Of a stretch of DNA of 64,000 nt, positions 37,597 through 46,393 are shown piece by piece. Under the pieces are notes generated by a model that had not been told where the DNA came from, ran no database searches, and saw only the letters and a list, made by a program, of their open reading frames with translations. Position 1 is the first letter of the stretch. Each line of letters begins with the position of its first letter. Position numbers and translations under genes: made by a program. This DNA comes from Chitinophagaceae bacterium. GTDB lineage: Bacteria; Bacteroidota; Bacteroidia; Chitinophagales; Chitinophagaceae. The stretch covers positions 1-64,000 of the forward strand of contig JAFKGQ010000004.1 of assembly GCA_017307755.1 (NCBI GenBank), given 5' to 3'.

Positions 37597-38571
37597 ATGT
37601 CGAAAAACTATATCGGGGTAGAGGAAATTTTGTGCGACGATAGGTTCCTTTCCTGGTATTTTAAGAAGGATATCCGTGCTACGCAGCAATGGGAACAGTG
37701 GATGGCGGGCCATCCCGGCAGCGGCCCGCGTGTACAGCAAGCTGTCGAATTCCTTCAATCGTTGCATGTACATGAAGCCGAACTCAAGATCTGCGAACTC
37801 ACCCGTGCGGAAAAACGTCTCCTGGAAAAGATAAAAAGAGCGCAAATGCCTGTTGTCTTCTTCAGGCAAAGGTGGTGGATAGCAGCCGCGGGTATCATTA
37901 CCCTGGCAGTGGGAGCCTATGCTATCCAGGAACATCGCGCTGTACTTCATACAGCCTATGGAGAAATAAAAGATCATCAGCTGCCTGACGGGACGGAGGT
38001 GGTTGTCAATGCGGACAGCCGGGTCACTTATTCACCCGGATGGACGGATGGGAAAGACAGGGAGGTCTGGCTTACGGGAGAGGCATTCTTCCATGTCCGC
38101 AGAACACCTTTGAAAAGCCGTTTTATCGTACACACAGGCCATTTTGATGTCATTGTTACGGGGACAAAGTTCAATGTGGTGAGCCGGCAGGAGAAGGCCA
38201 ATGTCATGTTGCAGGAAGGCCGTGTAATCCTGCATATGAGGGAAGGGAAGGAACTAAAAATGACGCCCGGTGACTTTGCGGAATACAGCGATGACCGGCT
38301 GGTCAAAAGATCTGTGAAGACGGACAGTCTTATCGCCTGGAAAGATCACAAACTGTCGTTTGATGCCACCCCGATCAGGGATGTCGTATCTATCATAAGA
38401 GAACAATATGGCGTCACTGTGCGGCTGGAGAATGAGACGGTGGCAAATAAGACGGTGTCGGGCATTATGCCGAACGACAATCTGAACATCCTGCTAAAGT
38501 CACTGGAAGCTACGGCAGACTTTACTGTCATCCGACAAGGCAATGAGATCATTATACAAGATCATCCCTAA
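37597..38571 (+). CDS. FecR-family anti-sigma/signal transducer (second copy)
   Basis: A 324-residue FecR-type protein with the same plan as the first copy: N-terminal sigma-binding part (DDRFLSWYFKKD), one membrane helix (WWIAAAGIITLAVGAYAI near 95), FecR domain (DREVWLTGEAFFHVRRTP, IVTGTKFNV) and DUF4974-like end. The two copies share long near-identical stretches by eye, pointing to a duplication around susCD. There is no second sigma gene here, so it either shares the sigma at 30460-31149 or pairs with one elsewhere. It ends before a strong terminator. Confidence 0.9.
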   Translation: MSKNYIGVEEILCDDRFLSWYFKKDIRATQQWEQWMAGHPGSGPRVQQAVEFLQSLHVHEAELKICELTRAEKRLLEKIKRAQMPVVFFRQRWWIAAAGIITLAVGAYAIQEHRAVLHTAYGEIKDHQLPDGTEVVVNADSRVTYSPGWTDGKDREVWLTGEAFFHVRRTPLKSRFIVHTGHFDVIVTGTKFNVVSRQEKANVMLQEGRVILHMREGKELKMTPGDFAEYSDDRLVKRSVKTDSLIAWKDHKLSFDATPIRDVVSIIREQYGVTVRLENETVANKTVSGIMPNDNLNILLKSLEATADFTVIRQGNEIIIQDHP

Positions 38572-38616
38572 CAATGTGTTCAAGCATCATTCAAAACTAA
38601 GCATCGGTGAAATGAG

Positions 38617-38639
38617 GAGGGCGGGTTTATCCCGCCCTC
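38617..38639. terminator. terminator between fecR copy 2 and the GH20-GH29 gene
   Basis: GAGGGCGGG, loop tttat, CCCGCCCTC: a perfect 9-bp stem followed by acgtttta. It separates two convergent genes and probably ends the plus-strand fecR-susC-susD-fecR operon. Confidence 0.75.
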
Positions 38640-38644
38640 ACGTT

Positions 38645-41635
38645 TTAGTTTATTTTGAAGGTCAGCGCATGCTGTCCTGCCACTTTGTTTTGCAATGATG
38701 GCGGAATTTGGATCACCAGCTTTTTTCCCTCCTGCCGCCATTTCAGGCTGCCCTTATTGCCTAGAAGCAAAACCTTGCTTTTTGCCGGCACCGTTAATCC
38801 GTCGATGCTTACCTCTGCAGGTAGAGTAACATCCATATAAAATGCGTAGGTGGCGGCGCCGTCCTTTGATTGGGTCAGAAAGATATTGTCTCCGGATGCG
38901 TAAGGCCTGCGTGGTTTGCTGTTATAAATGCCTTCTCCGTTGATCTTCATCCAGGCGCCTATTTCCTGCAGACGGCTGTATGCCGTATCATCCCATTCTC
39001 CGTCTGGCGAAGGACCTACATTCAAAAGAAAGTTCCCTCCTCGCGAGACGATCTTTACCAGGAGATTGATCAACTGGGTAGCCGATTTATAGTGATCGTT
39101 TGGAACATAGCTCCAGGAGTTGCCCATGGTGAGACAGGATTCCCAGGGATCCTGCATGGGGTGGGCCGGCACCTGCTGTTCGGGAGTGGTATAGTTCTCA
39201 AACTCTCCTGGTACGCTGCGGTCTACCATGATAAGGCCTGGCTGATGCTGACGTGCCATGCCCGCGATCCGCGCCATGTCGATGTCCTGGTCGTAAGGAA
39301 TATTTTTTTGCCAGTCGATGGAGGCATCGATAGTATACAACGGCCGTACCCATCCGCCGTCCAGCCAGAGCAGGTCCATGCTGCCATAGTCTGTCATCAG
39401 TTCTTCTATCTGTCTGTAAGTATAATCTTTAAAAGCCTGCCAGCGTTCAGGGTGTTTGGTAGGATCGTAGTTTACATTCCTGTCCTTAGGAGGAAAATAT
39501 GGCCACCAATATTGCTCGCTGTTCCAGTCGGGCTTTGAAAAATAAGCTCCGACCATGAAATCTTCTTTCCGGAAAGCATCGAATATCTCCTTTGCAACGT
39601 TACTATGCGGATTGGAAGAGAAAGGGGTCTTTGTGGACGTGATCTTGTAATCCGTTTGTTTTGTGTCGAACATACAGAAGCCATCGTGATGTTTGGTCGT
39701 GAAGACCACATATTTCATACCCGCGTCCTTAGCGGCTTTTGCCCATTTTGCAGGATCGAAGCGGGTAGGGTTAAAAGTGGTCTGGAGATTCTTGTATGCC
39801 TTCAGGTAATCGTAATAGTTGCTGCTATAGGGCCCACGGCGCACCGTCCATCCCTCATCTTCCGGGCAGATGCTCCAGCTTTCCACAATACCCCATTGGC
39901 TATAGGTGCCCCAGTGCATGAGCAGACCGAATTTGCTGTCCTGCCATTGTCCCAGCTTCTTTCTGACCAGGGTGTCGGCCGGCGGCATATAGGCCCTATA
40001 ATAGTTGGTCTTCCAGAGCTGATAACGGATGTATTGGGTTTGGAGACGACGTTCGAAGTCCGGCCAGCTGCGTTGTTCTTTCGGGCTCCACAATACTTCA
40101 CTAAGTGCGCTTAGACGCGGGAAGATCATGTATTCTATTTTCCGGGGATTGGTGACATATTCTGTCCAGAGGTTGGCTTGTGCGCCTTTGACATGTTTTG
40201 CTTCTTCGGGTGTCAGTCCTGCCGGCACCGGCTCATATTGATACACCCTGTCTACGGGCAGATAGCCTCCGATGGTGAGGGAGTCGTCATTCTGCAGTTG
40301 TGCATGATCGAAGTATACATACTCTCCCGGGGTCATTACGACATCGTGGTTCTGTTTGGCAGCTTCGATGCCTCCTTTCTCTCCCCGCCAGCTCATTACC
40401 GAAGCATTTGGCGCCAGACCGCCTTCCAGGATCTCATCCCAACCGATGATCTGTTTGCCTTTGGAGTTGATATATTTTTCGATACGCTGTATAAAATAGC
40501 TCTGTAGTTCATGCTCGTCTTTCAATCCATTCTCTTTAATGCGTCGCTGGCATTTGGGGCATTGTTTCCAGCTGTCCTTGGGACATTCGTCACCTCCGAT
40601 GTGGATGTATTTGCCGGGGAACAGAGGGAGCACTTCGTCCAGCACATCCTGGAGGAACTGGAAGACGCTGTCGTTGCCTGCGCAATAGACGTCCTTGAAG
40701 ACGCCCCATGTCTGCTGAACATGATAGGGGCCTCCCGTGCAGCCCAGGTAGGGATATGCCGTCAGCGCAGCTGAGGAATGGCCTGGCATTTCGATCTCGG
40801 GGAGGACGGTGATATACCGGTCGGCGGCATATTTCACGATCTCCTTTATCTGCTCCTGTGTATAAAAGCCGCCATGTGGGGTGCTGTCGTTACCTGTGCC
40901 GGGATGATGCCCGATAATGGTTCCGCTCCGCCAGGCGCCTGCTTCGGTAAGCCCGGGATATTTTTTGATCTCGATGCGCCAGCCCTGGTCTTCTGTCAAA
41001 TGCCAGTGAAAATAGTTCATCTTATGAAGAGCGATATAGTCGATGTATCGTTTGACATATTCCACGGGAAAGAAATGACGGCCTACATCCAGCATCAGTC
41101 CCCGATAGGCAAAACGGGGATAATCTTCGATGGATACGGCGGGTATTGTAAATCCGGCAGTATTGGATGCAGGACGGACGCCGGGACCGGAAGGCAGCAT
41201 GACGTAGGGGCTTACGGGCAGCAATTGCAGCAGGGTCTGGATGCCGTAAAAGACACCGGTGTGCGTGTCACCCCTGATGACGACGGAGCCGGGGCTTACT
41301 CTCAGGGTATAGCGTCCTTCCGGACCAGGAACGATGCCGGGGTTCTTATCGGGATGGTTGTACAGCCGGATATAGCCGGAAGATGGCTGTTTATCCTCGC
41401 CTACGACGTGTAGCCGAAAGCCGTATATTTCCTGCAGGTAGTCGTTAAAAAAGCGGGCAGATGGAGCGTCTGAAGCGTCCGCGACTAATACGGTGCGGGG
41501 GTCGATGCCGAATGTTCCTTCCTGCCACTGAGTACTGACGGGTTGAGGAATGATAGCCGGATGCTGAGCATGAACATACAACGATAATACCCCGCATAAA
41601 ATGGCGAGGAGAACGAAGGGTCTGAGAATTTGCAT
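38645..41635 (-). CDS. secreted GH20 beta-N-acetylhexosaminidase fused to GH29 alpha-L-fucosidase
   Basis: A 996-residue two-enzyme protein. A signal peptide (LLAILCGVLSLYVHAQ) is followed by a GH20b domain and a GH20 catalytic barrel (about 150-500), with MNYFHWHLTEDQGWR and HIGGDE, whose D349 and E350 are the catalytic pair. From about 555 a GH29 domain begins (DSKFGLLMHWGTYSQWG, TTKHHDGFCMFD) with nucleophile D759 in WLDGGW. A short beta-domain ends the chain. It should remove terminal GlcNAc/GalNAc and alpha-linked fucose outside the cytoplasm. Start set at ATG 41635, just before the signal peptide; an earlier in-frame ATG would overlap the neighbouring gene. Located beside susCD and close to nagB. 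Confidence 0.9.
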   Translation of the reverse strand: MQILRPFVLLAILCGVLSLYVHAQHPAIIPQPVSTQWQEGTFGIDPRTVLVADASDAPSARFFNDYLQEIYGFRLHVVGEDKQPSSGYIRLYNHPDKNPGIVPGPEGRYTLRVSPGSVVIRGDTHTGVFYGIQTLLQLLPVSPYVMLPSGPGVRPASNTAGFTIPAVSIEDYPRFAYRGLMLDVGRHFFPVEYVKRYIDYIALHKMNYFHWHLTEDQGWRIEIKKYPGLTEAGAWRSGTIIGHHPGTGNDSTPHGGFYTQEQIKEIVKYAADRYITVLPEIEMPGHSSAALTAYPYLGCTGGPYHVQQTWGVFKDVYCAGNDSVFQFLQDVLDEVLPLFPGKYIHIGGDECPKDSWKQCPKCQRRIKENGLKDEHELQSYFIQRIEKYINSKGKQIIGWDEILEGGLAPNASVMSWRGEKGGIEAAKQNHDVVMTPGEYVYFDHAQLQNDDSLTIGGYLPVDRVYQYEPVPAGLTPEEAKHVKGAQANLWTEYVTNPRKIEYMIFPRLSALSEVLWSPKEQRSWPDFERRLQTQYIRYQLWKTNYYRAYMPPADTLVRKKLGQWQDSKFGLLMHWGTYSQWGIVESWSICPEDEGWTVRRGPYSSNYYDYLKAYKNLQTTFNPTRFDPAKWAKAAKDAGMKYVVFTTKHHDGFCMFDTKQTDYKITSTKTPFSSNPHSNVAKEIFDAFRKEDFMVGAYFSKPDWNSEQYWWPYFPPKDRNVNYDPTKHPERWQAFKDYTYRQIEELMTDYGSMDLLWLDGGWVRPLYTIDASIDWQKNIPYDQDIDMARIAGMARQHQPGLIMVDRSVPGEFENYTTPEQQVPAHPMQDPWESCLTMGNSWSYVPNDHYKSATQLINLLVKIVSRGGNFLLNVGPSPDGEWDDTAYSRLQEIGAWMKINGEGIYNSKPRRPYASGDNIFLTQSKDGAATYAFYMDVTLPAEVSIDGLTVPAKSKVLLLGNKGSLKWRQEGKKLVIQIPPSLQNKVAGQHALTFKIN

Positions 41636-41657
41636 GAGCGAATGTAAGAAAATTGCG

Positions 41658-42041
41658 CTACATCCAATCTGCTTCAAACCGGTGGAAATCCTGTTTTATC
41701 TCTATGTATATCTTTCGGAAAGTGTCCATGCGGCTTTCCAATCCTTCCGAGGCCTCCCAGTTGGATTCTTCACTCATCTGGCGAAGCTCATGAAAGATAT
41801 TTTCCACCTTGTTGCGGGAATCAGGAAGATCATGCCGAAGCTTGTCGATGACTTCCTTTTGGCAGATGAAAAGATTTTGAAAATGTTCAACTTCGGCTAA
41901 AAGTTCTTTGGGGAGACGTTTACTGGCGAGTTGTTCGAGGTGTCGTTCAAAGTGACGGATTTCTTCTTTGATGGAGGAGAGCTCATTTTTCCATGATTGT
42001 AACTCCTCCTTAAACTGTTCGATGGAGATAGTCGATTCCAT
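41658..42041 (-). CDS. small coiled-coil protein of unknown function
   Basis: A 127-residue hydrophilic protein without signal peptide or membrane segment. Most of it is predicted long helix with heptad-like spacing (FKEELQSWKNELSSIKEEI, then HFERHLEQLASK). It ends ...FEADWM. I do not recognise a family. Its stop lies 22 bases before the start of the GH20-GH29 gene on the same strand, so the two could be co-transcribed, though the sugar enzymes need not be functionally linked. Cytoplasmic location is expected. Confidence 0.65.
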   Translation of the reverse strand: MESTISIEQFKEELQSWKNELSSIKEEIRHFERHLEQLASKRLPKELLAEVEHFQNLFICQKEVIDKLRHDLPDSRNKVENIFHELRQMSEESNWEASEGLESRMDTFRKIYIEIKQDFHRFEADWM

Positions 42042-42085
42042 GTGAGTAAATTTAGATGAGCAAATATGTCCCGTAAATGGGTCCA

Positions 42086-42112
42086 GCTATCCTAATTTAC
42101 CGAAAGGATAGC
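42086..42112. repeat. 7-bp inverted repeat downstream of the CocE pair
   Basis: GCTATCC (42086-42092) and GGATAGC (42106-42112) with a 13-base loop, between the CocE stop and the coiled-coil gene start. No T-run follows; operator or weak terminator are both possible. Confidence 0.3.
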
Positions 42113-42143
42113 AATACAACAAATAAAGTTTCTTTGCGGCTTG

Positions 42144-43961
42144 TTAATGACCCAATACAGGCAGCACAACACCCGAAAGATGAGTGGGGTCATGATAGAT
42201 CCGGATGGCGGCTTTTTTGAAGTCCGCCCTCTCGCAGGTGGGGATATTGACAAAGGTCTGCGGGTTCATGTCCACCAGGGGAAACCAGCTGCTCTGTACC
42301 TGTACCATCAGCCGGTGGCCTTGTTTAAACGTATGGGCTATCTCATTCATGTCAAAAGCCACTTCAGTCGTCCTCCCCGGTACCAACGGCTCCGGCTTTT
42401 CAAAACTGTTGCGGAATTTACAACGGAATATGTCCGCCCTTACCAACCGTTGAAAGCCGTCCGGTAGCACGTCGATCACTTTTACCACCAGGTCCCCGTC
42501 AGTACCCGTCGAAGAAAGAAATATGTCAGCTTTGAGCCGGCCTGTGACGGTAAGGTCCCGGGTCAGCGGGTCGGATTGATAACAAAGCACATCCGGCCGC
42601 TGGGCGGCAAAGCGCTGGTCTGCGACCACATACTGGTTGTCCCTTCCGCCCCGCACTCCCTCGATATAGGGAACCGGGTGAGCGGGGTCGCTGGTATATT
42701 CGTCGTATCCCGCAGCAGTATTGTCGGATGCAGCTTTGCCTTCCGTAGACAGCCTTCCTCCGGCGCGCAGGTAGAATTTCACCGGGTGAGTTTCGGCCGG
42801 TGGCCAGGTGTCATAATGCTTCCATTGATTCGTGCCTGTTTCGAAGACCGTGGCTTCCGACAGATCAGGGGCGGCGGAATCCTTCAGATAATGATTAAAG
42901 AATTTTGTCTCCAGCACATGATAGTATTCATTCACATTTTGTCCAAAATCCAGTATACCATATCGATCCCAGCTTCCTGCGGCCCATCCGCCGTGTGTCC
43001 ATGGCCCCATGATGATATGGTTGTTATTTTTGGGGGATTGTTTTTCAATGGCTTCATAAGTGCGCAGGGCGCCGAACATGTCTTCCGCGTCGAACCATCC
43101 TCCTACCACCAGTACTGCCGGACGAATATTCCTCAGATGGGGTCGGATGTTCCTTGCCTGCCAGTAAGCGTCATAGGTCGAATGTTGCAGGTATTCATTC
43201 CATATTTTTCCTTTGTTGTTAAAATACTCCGGTTTATTTGTATTTTTTATTGGCCCCATCTGCAGGAAGAATTGGTAAGCGTCAGGGATATCCGCGCTGA
43301 AGATATTGCCGCCATAATCCTTCACCGGACCGGGGCGTTTGACATCAAAGAAATTATCAAAATCGAAATTGTCCAGCAGGAAGAAAGCGCCATTGTGGTT
43401 GGCGTCATCCCCGATGAATTCATCCGTCACGGGCGCCTGCGGGGATACCGCCTTAATGGCCGGGTGGGCGTCCGGCAGCGAGGCGGAAGCATAAAAGCCG
43501 GGATAAGAGATGCCCCATATTCCTACCCGCCCATTGTTGTTATGAATGTTCTTCAATAGCCAATCCACCGTATCCCAGGTGTCAGAGCTTTCATCCGTCT
43601 GCCCGTCCCCGGGCTTTTTACCTTCCTTATGCGGCGTCATTTCTTCGAAATTCCCTTCGCTCATAAAGCGTCCTCTAACGTCCTGGTAGACATAAATAAA
43701 GGGCTCGCGGGACAAGGTTGCATTGGGGCCAAGCGAACCCCGGTAGATGCTGTCTCCGTAGGGACCGGCTGAATAAGGCGTACGTTCCATCAGGAAAGGG
43801 TAGGGACCACCCTGTTCATTTTTTGGAACATAGATTGCCGTGTACAGACGTACCCCGTCCCTCATGGGGATGTAGGCTTCGTGTTTGATGTAGTTGTCCT
43901 TTGCGAAATTCTGGGCGCTGCCGGCCAGCGGCAGCAAAAGAAATAAGATAAGGCTGCGCAT
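42144..43961 (-). CDS. CocE/NonD-family secreted hydrolase (X-Pro dipeptidyl-peptidase/acylase type), copy 1
   Basis: A 605-residue alpha/beta hydrolase with a signal peptide (LILFLLLPLAGSAQ). The nucleophile serine is in GIWGISYPGFYA; the C-terminal part is the jelly-roll domain of the X-Pro dipeptidyl-peptidase and cocaine-esterase group (HRLMVQVQSSWFPLVD). Such proteins cleave peptides, amino-acid esters or beta-lactam side chains; this one is probably a periplasmic or secreted peptidase or acylase. It lies 4 bases after a paralogue, so the two form an operon. Substrate unknown. Confidence 0.87.
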   Translation of the reverse strand: MRSLILFLLLPLAGSAQNFAKDNYIKHEAYIPMRDGVRLYTAIYVPKNEQGGPYPFLMERTPYSAGPYGDSIYRGSLGPNATLSREPFIYVYQDVRGRFMSEGNFEEMTPHKEGKKPGDGQTDESSDTWDTVDWLLKNIHNNNGRVGIWGISYPGFYASASLPDAHPAIKAVSPQAPVTDEFIGDDANHNGAFFLLDNFDFDNFFDVKRPGPVKDYGGNIFSADIPDAYQFFLQMGPIKNTNKPEYFNNKGKIWNEYLQHSTYDAYWQARNIRPHLRNIRPAVLVVGGWFDAEDMFGALRTYEAIEKQSPKNNNHIIMGPWTHGGWAAGSWDRYGILDFGQNVNEYYHVLETKFFNHYLKDSAAPDLSEATVFETGTNQWKHYDTWPPAETHPVKFYLRAGGRLSTEGKAASDNTAAGYDEYTSDPAHPVPYIEGVRGGRDNQYVVADQRFAAQRPDVLCYQSDPLTRDLTVTGRLKADIFLSSTGTDGDLVVKVIDVLPDGFQRLVRADIFRCKFRNSFEKPEPLVPGRTTEVAFDMNEIAHTFKQGHRLMVQVQSSWFPLVDMNPQTFVNIPTCERADFKKAAIRIYHDPTHLSGVVLPVLGH

Positions 43962-43965
43962 ACAA

Positions 43966-45855
43966 TTATTTTATCACTGGTAATATCAGTTGGGACGGGT
44001 GTTCTCCGTCATGGAATATACGGATATTTTCTTTTTGAAAATCGCTGTCCTCACAGGTATAAACATCGACAAATTTCTGGGGATTACGATCCACCAGGGG
44101 AAACCAGCTGCTTTGTATCTGTACCATCAGCCGGTGGCCTTTTTTAAAGGTATGTGCGATGTCGGGGATATAAAATTGGACCGTTTCCACCTTACCCGGC
44201 TTAAAAGGGACGGGTTTTTCAAAGCTTTCGCGAAAGCGCCCCCTCATTACTTCTCCACGGACCAGCATCTGATAACCTCCAAGGGGTACCGACCTGGGCG
44301 TTTCACGTCGGGCTGCCGGGGTTTCGTTGCCATAGGTAAAATCATCGGGGAAGACATCTATCACCTTGACGATAAAGTCCGCATCCTGGCCGCTGAGACT
44401 TACTTTCAGGTTGGCCGTGACCGGTCCGCCCAGGGTAAGGTCTTCCGTCAGCACGGGTGTCTGATAGGTGAGCACATCGGGCCGGCGGGAGGCGAAACGC
44501 TGGTCATCCGTCATGTATTCCCGGGTACGATCCCAATGGACGTCTTCCGTATAAGGGACGGGATGGGCGGGGTCGCTGGTGTATTCGTCAAAGCTGTTGA
44601 CGCCCGAAGGTTTTTCCCAGGATAATGCCCCGCCGGATCGCAGATACAGAGACTGCTCTTTTTCTTCGGCAGGCGGCCACTTAGCGAATGTTTTCCATGT
44701 ATTCTCCCCGGTGAAAAAGACAGTGGCAGCGGCGATCTGTGGTTCGGCGCCTTTATCTTTCAGGTAGTAGTTGAAGAAAGGGATCTCGATATTATTCTGA
44801 TACCAAAAGGCCGTGTTGGAGCCAAACTGTATATTGCCCAGGTGGGTACCGTCATTGGACACCCATCCTCCGTGATACCAGGGACCCATGATCAGGTGAC
44901 TGTGGGTGGAAGGGCTTTGCGTCTTTATCGCCTTGAACAGGTTCCATGCGCCAAAACAATCTTCTGCATCAAAAGTACCCCCGACCACCAGCATAGCCGG
45001 CTTGATATCGTACATTGCGACCCTGGCGTTGCGCGCCTGCCACCATGCGTCCCGGTTGGGATGCTGGTACAAATCTTTCCAGAACGCGATGCTGTCTCTC
45101 GTCAACTTCATAATATTTTTCAGGGCGCCTGTCGTCAGGTACCATTGATAATTATCCTTTGAATTGGCATTGAAGCCCGTGGGGCCTGTCGTGGTAGGTT
45201 GAGGGCGCGGTTTGCCGAAGGAAGAGTAGAATGACCATGCATCCATCTGCATAAACGCGCCATTGTGATGAAAATCGTCGCCCATGAACCAGTCGGTGAC
45301 GGGAGCCTGGGGGCTCACTGCTTTCAGGGCCGGATGCCCGCTGGCTGCTGCCATGGCTGCATAGAACCCGGGATAACTGCCGCCGGTGACGCCTACTTTG
45401 CCATTGTTGTACGGAATATTTTTGATCATCCAATCGATGGCATCGTAGGTATCGCTGGCCTCATCAATATCCTTGTCTGTCCGTTTGTCTTTGATAAAAG
45501 GCCGTACATCCACAAACTGGCCTTCGCTCATCCAGCGGCCGCGGACGTCCTGTGTGGCGATGATATACCCCTCCCGCAGATAATAGCGGAAATAGCCGGG
45601 AACAAAGTCCCTCCATTTGTCTTCCCCGTATGGTCTGCAGGAATAGGGAGTACGGGTCAGCAGGATCGGGTGCCGCCCGGTAGTATCTTTGGGAATATAA
45701 AATGACGTGAAAAGTTTCGCGCCGTCCCGCATGGGAATGGATCTTTCTATCTTATAGTAGTTGTCACGTATCCAGGCGCTGTCCTGGCTCGTGCCCTGGC
45801 CGAGCACAATGTCCCCGGCTACGGAAAAAAGAAGTAAAAAAAGAAGTTTTCTCAT
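43966..45855 (-). CDS. CocE/NonD-family secreted hydrolase, copy 2
   Basis: A 629-residue paralogue of the preceding protein, first in the pair. Signal peptide LLFLLLFSVAGDIVLGQ, nucleophile serine in GVTGGSYPGFYA, and the same C-terminal region (GHRLMVQIQSSWFPLVD). A loop absent from the other copy (about TYGNETPAARRETPRS) adds length near residue 520. The tandem arrangement points to duplication followed by divergence, perhaps for different substrates. A TACATTTG box lies upstream on the minus strand. Confidence 0.87.
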   Translation of the reverse strand: MRKLLFLLLFSVAGDIVLGQGTSQDSAWIRDNYYKIERSIPMRDGAKLFTSFYIPKDTTGRHPILLTRTPYSCRPYGEDKWRDFVPGYFRYYLREGYIIATQDVRGRWMSEGQFVDVRPFIKDKRTDKDIDEASDTYDAIDWMIKNIPYNNGKVGVTGGSYPGFYAAMAAASGHPALKAVSPQAPVTDWFMGDDFHHNGAFMQMDAWSFYSSFGKPRPQPTTTGPTGFNANSKDNYQWYLTTGALKNIMKLTRDSIAFWKDLYQHPNRDAWWQARNARVAMYDIKPAMLVVGGTFDAEDCFGAWNLFKAIKTQSPSTHSHLIMGPWYHGGWVSNDGTHLGNIQFGSNTAFWYQNNIEIPFFNYYLKDKGAEPQIAAATVFFTGENTWKTFAKWPPAEEKEQSLYLRSGGALSWEKPSGVNSFDEYTSDPAHPVPYTEDVHWDRTREYMTDDQRFASRRPDVLTYQTPVLTEDLTLGGPVTANLKVSLSGQDADFIVKVIDVFPDDFTYGNETPAARRETPRSVPLGGYQMLVRGEVMRGRFRESFEKPVPFKPGKVETVQFYIPDIAHTFKKGHRLMVQIQSSWFPLVDRNPQKFVDVYTCEDSDFQKENIRIFHDGEHPSQLILPVIK

Positions 45856-45884
45856 GTCTTCAGAGAATTTTAGTTTTATGTCAT

Positions 45885-45892
45885 CAAATGTA
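45885..45892 (-). promoter_or_regulatory. probable -7 box of the CocE operon
   Basis: On the minus strand TACATTTG matches TAnnTTTG, about 30 bases before the start at 45855. It overlaps the first base of the divergent NTF2-like gene, so transcription of the two directions may interfere. Confidence 0.45.
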
Positions 45893-46380
45893 TGAACCAG
45901 AACGAACAGTTAATAAAGAAATTCTACGACTGTTTTGGGAAAAGGGATTGGAAAGGTATGCTCGACTGTTATCATGAGGAGATCTTTTTCTATGACCCTG
46001 TCTTTCAAAACCTCGAAGGAGTGGAGGCCGGTGCGATGTGGGAAATGCTGCTGCGCAATGCAAAGGATCTGGAGGTCACCGCCAGCCGTATCGCCGCAGC
46101 AGATGATCATGGATCCTGTCATTGGACAGCGGTGTACACATTTTCCCCCACTGGCAGGCGTGTCGTCAATAAGTGCAGGGCCTCGTTCACCTTCAGGGAA
46201 GGAAAAATCATTGAACACCAGGATGAGTTCAGTTTCTGGAACTGGAGCCGTCAGGCGCTGGGTCTGCCCGGTCTGCTGTTGGGCGGGACTTCCCTTTTGC
46301 AAAGAAAAGTAAGACGCCAGGCCAGGAAAAACCTGGATACATTCATGGCTTCCCATAATTTATCAAATTCTTCAAAGTAA
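45892..46380 (+). CDS. NTF2-like (SnoaL-type) protein
   Basis: A 162-residue cytoplasmic protein with the NTF2-like pattern: LIKKFYDCFGKRDWKGMLDC, then YHEEIFFYDPVF, an EFSFWNW segment and RQARKNLDTFMASH at the end. This fold serves as small polyketide cyclases, isomerases or binding domains; no catalytic residues can be assigned here. It is the first of three closely spaced plus-strand genes (13 bases to the asparaginase gene, then cutC), so it may belong to the same pathway. Confidence 0.8.
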   Translation: MNQNEQLIKKFYDCFGKRDWKGMLDCYHEEIFFYDPVFQNLEGVEAGAMWEMLLRNAKDLEVTASRIAAADDHGSCHWTAVYTFSPTGRRVVNKCRASFTFREGKIIEHQDEFSFWNWSRQALGLPGLLLGGTSLLQRKVRRQARKNLDTFMASHNLSNSSK

Positions 46381-46393
46381 TAAATGTCGCAAT

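Noticed and set aside
42576..43559. A 327-codon open frame antisense to the first CocE-type gene
   Set aside because: Shadow of a clear hydrolase gene; no start signals or protein-like features.
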